Shown one piece after another: positions 22,361 through 24,647 of a stretch of 24,647 nt of DNA (position 1 is its first letter; each line of letters begins with the position of its first letter). The notes beneath the pieces were generated by a model. That model was given only the letters and a program-made list of their open reading frames with translations. It was not told the origin of the DNA and did not search any database. This DNA comes from an uncultured Lachnospiraceae bacterium (GTDB taxonomy: Bacteria; Bacillota; Clostridia; Lachnospirales; Lachnospiraceae): positions 1 to 24,647 of the forward strand of contig CAJURU010000038.1 of assembly GCA_910588845.1 (NCBI GenBank), read 5' to 3'. The translations under genes and the position numbers were made by a program.

Positions 22361-22411
22361 CCTTAAAATAAAAAATAACTATGCTTATCAAATTAGATTG
22401 CGCTATGAATA

Positions 22412-22573
22412 GGAATTATGGGGGCATCCGGTTCGTGAAAGACCACGCTGCTCAATGTTCTTTCCACAATAGATACGCCTACGAGCGGAAATATCAAGAA
22501 TCCTTATAAATTATCTGGCGGTCAGCGTCAGAAAGCATCCGCAGCAAGGGCGATTGTAAAGAAGCCGGGCATA
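22412..22573 (+). pseudogene. ABC transporter ATPase remnant with stop in Walker A
   Basis: One continuous frame reads GIMGASGS, a TGA stop, KTTLLNVLSTIDTPTSGNI, then NPYKLSGGQRQKASAARAIV and KKPGI. The TGA stands where GGA (Gly of GxSGSGKTT) is expected. Between SGNI and the LSGGQ signature about 90 residues, including the Q-loop, are deleted in frame. The Walker B part is missing. The sequence fits MacB/BceA-type export ATPases. No permease is nearby. The rest of 22269-22883 holds no intact gene that I can see. Confidence 0.8.
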
Positions 22574-22694
22574 GTGTCTGTTTCCCTTCCGTATATTTTA
22601 CGTTCACCTCATTTTCAATGAATACTGTAATGCTTGAAGGTTACAGAAAGAGGAACATCATTTCCCTGTTAATATCCGAAACAGCCCATTGCGT

Positions 22695-22742
22695 CTAAAA
22701 TTCATCTCCCACAGCATTTTCCGGCTCCATATCAGTTCTCAT
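22695..22742 (-). CDS. Possible 15-residue peptide or truncated gene start
   Basis: GAGGAG stands nine bases before ATG at 22742, and the frame reads MRTDMEPENAVGDEF then a stop. The good ribosome site suggests it once began a real gene, but nothing downstream continues it. It could be a short leader peptide or the start of a deleted gene. Confidence 0.25.
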   Translation of the reverse strand: MRTDMEPENAVGDEF

Positions 22743-22883
22743 TTGTTTTTTCTCCTCTTCCAAATGCTTTTATTTTACTAAAAACAGGACACAAAAACAA
22801 TTGATTTATTGCCCAAATCATATAATATCTCATACTTACTTTTCAGTTTGGTATGTACGAACCTGCCACCGATTCCATCATTA

Positions 22884-23897
22884 TCAACATTCTATCGCCC
22901 TTCTGTTTACAGATTCTACAAATGCTTCCACCTTATCCATATCCGGATTATCCGGCAGCGCGCTCTTTTGTACAGCCTCCTGCAAACGGTTCTCGTAATC
23001 GGCAAGAATCTCATAAAATTCCCCGGCAAACGTTCCGTCCTCCTGCATAAAACCACCTTCGCGGATTTTCATCAGTAGCGGCAAATCATCTTTCCTATGC
23101 GTTTTAATCTGTCCCCGCTCTAAAATATCAATCGCCATCATGAACAGACGGATTAAATGCATCGCATGTTTGTTGAGATGGTTGTCATCCTTCTTTTTAT
23201 TGCGTTTGCCAATTTTATCGTAATCCCGAATTACATTATTCATGGTAACAAACATTTTCTGATACTCTCTGAGCGGCATATGAGACTGTCTGGCATCCAC
23301 AAAAATCTCCGTTTCCATGCCCGGCGTCACCGCCTTGTCCACATACAGCTTCATCGTTCCATACTCATAATCGCCATACCTGCGCTGGAAATCTGCAAGG
23401 GCATTGTGCACAGAATTTAAAATATGCTGTTCCCACTCAGCCTGGGGCATGGAATCCCTGGCAATGGCGTTTTGCAGCCTACGCAACTGCGCACTGGCAT
23501 ATCCTCCAAAAGACTTCGCCGCCCTTTTAGACAAAAACAAACTGCTGTTATCTACCAGCTCCTGCCCTAACGGAGTCTTAATCAAATATTGTTCCTCCTC
23601 CAAGCCTAGAATCTCACACGTATTGGGATTACATTCTAACAGTAATTTTACAATTTTATTAAAAGAATAAATTACCGTGTCCGTATGCGCATCTTCATAT
23701 TGCTCAAAACTGGTCATCCCTAACAAATCAGAGGTTAGCGGCAATGTAACCCCACGAAAATCAATGTCGCTACTTTCTTGGTTCGTCCCATAGGCATAAC
23801 TTCCGCCTAACCCCAGCAGTATCATACGGCTTCCCAGCCGTGGGTTATTACGTAGGAAATCATATTCTTTTGACATCATTAATTTCTTGAAATCCAT
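22884..23897 (-). CDS. Nucleotidyltransferase-fold protein (PF10127/RlaP-like), paralogue 2
   Basis: The 337-residue protein has the nucleotidyltransferase motif GLGGSYAYGTNQESSDIDFRGVTLP (about residues 30-54) with metal-binding aspartates in SDIDFRG. A long helical region follows, containing KHAMHLIRLFMMAIDILERGQI, typical of the C-terminal domain of this family. It probably transfers a nucleotide to RNA, protein or a small molecule; the target is unknown. The start at 23897 has a weak ribosome site (AGAGAAG). It is a different branch from the 15315-16097 protein, judging by the GGSYAYGT versus GSRAWGF motif. Confidence 0.8.
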   Translation of the reverse strand: MDFKKLMMSKEYDFLRNNPRLGSRMILLGLGGSYAYGTNQESSDIDFRGVTLPLTSDLLGMTSFEQYEDAHTDTVIYSFNKIVKLLLECNPNTCEILGLEEEQYLIKTPLGQELVDNSSLFLSKRAAKSFGGYASAQLRRLQNAIARDSMPQAEWEQHILNSVHNALADFQRRYGDYEYGTMKLYVDKAVTPGMETEIFVDARQSHMPLREYQKMFVTMNNVIRDYDKIGKRNKKKDDNHLNKHAMHLIRLFMMAIDILERGQIKTHRKDDLPLLMKIREGGFMQEDGTFAGEFYEILADYENRLQEAVQKSALPDNPDMDKVEAFVESVNRRAIEC

Positions 23898-24169
23898 TGT
23901 TCTTATACTTCTCTTACTATCTTTAAACTTTTACAAATTTTCCTTATAATCTCTTCTTGGTTATCTATTTTTCGCTCATAACTTTCGCTTATTCTAAATG
24001 AATAAATTTCTTAATATACTCTTATTCCCCGTAATATTTTTCTAATCATTATACGAGCAACTCTATCAATTTCCATCTTAAAAATTCTTGAAGTTTCCAG
24101 TTAGTTCATAGAAAGTATCTTCTATGCTTTTCCAGCAAAATATGCCTTAAAAGCACAATAAAAATACAA

Positions 24170-24517
24170 TCAAAACAACCTCTCTCCCAAATATTTATCA
24201 TGCGGAACGACCAAGCACTTTTCAATGGACTTCCAATAGCTATCATAGAGGTTCTTTTGGGCAATTCCATAGCTCTCTTTCGTATCAAACTCCCAATAAA
24301 GCATGTACTTAACGCTTTTTACAACACGGGTAATTGGGCGGGGAGAAAGCCCTTCTCTAATTTGCTCCATATCTATGCGATACCCTCTTTTGATGAGCCG
24401 AAGCAACAGCAGACCCTCCTGTTTTTCCAAAAAACTTTTTACTTCAAGCATTAAGGCTTCAAATTCCTCAACCTTATGCGGTTTGACTTGATAAATACAT
24501 ATTTCTGTAAATGGCAT
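24170..24517 (-). CDS. Small ABM/dimeric alpha-beta-barrel-like protein, function unknown
   Basis: The 115-residue protein starts at the ATG after GGAGG (an upstream extension to 24580 lacks one). The pattern MPFTEICIYQVKPHKVEEFE, LEKQEGLLLLRLIKR and MLYWEFDTKESYGIAQKNLY, alternating beta strands and helices, resembles ferredoxin-like dimeric alpha-beta-barrel proteins such as antibiotic-biosynthesis monooxygenases. No cofactor residues can be named, so the function is open. It is monocistronic here; 23898-24169 between it and the nucleotidyltransferase is A/T-rich with no gene seen. Confidence 0.55.
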   Translation of the reverse strand: MPFTEICIYQVKPHKVEEFEALMLEVKSFLEKQEGLLLLRLIKRGYRIDMEQIREGLSPRPITRVVKSVKYMLYWEFDTKESYGIAQKNLYDSYWKSIEKCLVVPHDKYLGERLF

Positions 24518-24647
24518 ATTAAATTCCTCCTTTATGATAATGAGGTTGCTCCAACATTCATGACATACTATCACGTGCATCTATATAATAAAACACCACT
24601 TTACAACTATTATAAATAGTGCTCCTTTTGCTGAACAAGGTATTTTA

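Overview
The window looks like chromosomal DNA from a low-to-mid GC Gram-positive anaerobe of the Clostridia, most likely Lachnospiraceae. The signs are strong GGAGG-type ribosome binding sites, -35/-10 promoters with 17-bp spacers, a CIRCE element, a B. subtilis-type ThyA, an acetolactate synthase with a Cys-rich insertion, and MobV/TnpV-type mobile debris. No genus can be named from the sequence alone.

Layout. Positions 254-5654 (minus strand) carry a housekeeping run: thyA, folA, an AEC-family transporter, ilvB, ilvN and a nicotinamidase-like hydrolase, closed by a perfect 54-bp palindromic terminator. A small membrane protein (5845-6105, plus) diverges from thyA. Positions 6403-11031 are a sucrose/fructan locus. 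A LacI-family regulator (plus) faces a minus-strand operon of a truncated solute-binding lipoprotein, a GH32 beta-fructosidase, a PfkB fructokinase and an HPr-like protein. The two promoters share five operator-like palindromes in a strict 12-bp phase. The operon has apparently been shortened by a deletion that joins the middle of the binding-protein gene to the start of the GH32 domain. carB (11053-14277) follows, convergent with the regulator, with its likely terminator embedded inside the regulator's coding sequence. hsp20 (14743-15165) lies under a CIRCE/sigma-A promoter.

From about 15.3 kb the region is accessory and rich in gene debris. It holds two PF10127-type nucleotidyltransferases, an SF0329-like protein, a 31-residue membrane peptide, and a decayed mobilisable element (integrase fragment with a stop at the catalytic Tyr, frameshifted and internally deleted MobV relaxase, broken TnpV). 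It also holds a Sel1-repeat protein, a 597-residue flagellin, a serine recombinase with a 26-bp hix-like palindrome just beyond its stop, an ABC-ATPase fragment with a stop in Walker A, and an ABM-like small protein.

The most interesting structures are: (1) the flagellin/serine recombinase/hix-like site group, which could be a flagellar phase-variation module; (2) the phased operator array and the deletion-fused binding-protein/GH32 pair; (3) two families of small dispersed palindromes. One is a nested-palindrome MITE-like family with three copies. The other is a hairpin with paired-base differences between its two copies, both in the transcribed strand of nucleotide-synthesis genes (thyA-folA and carB).
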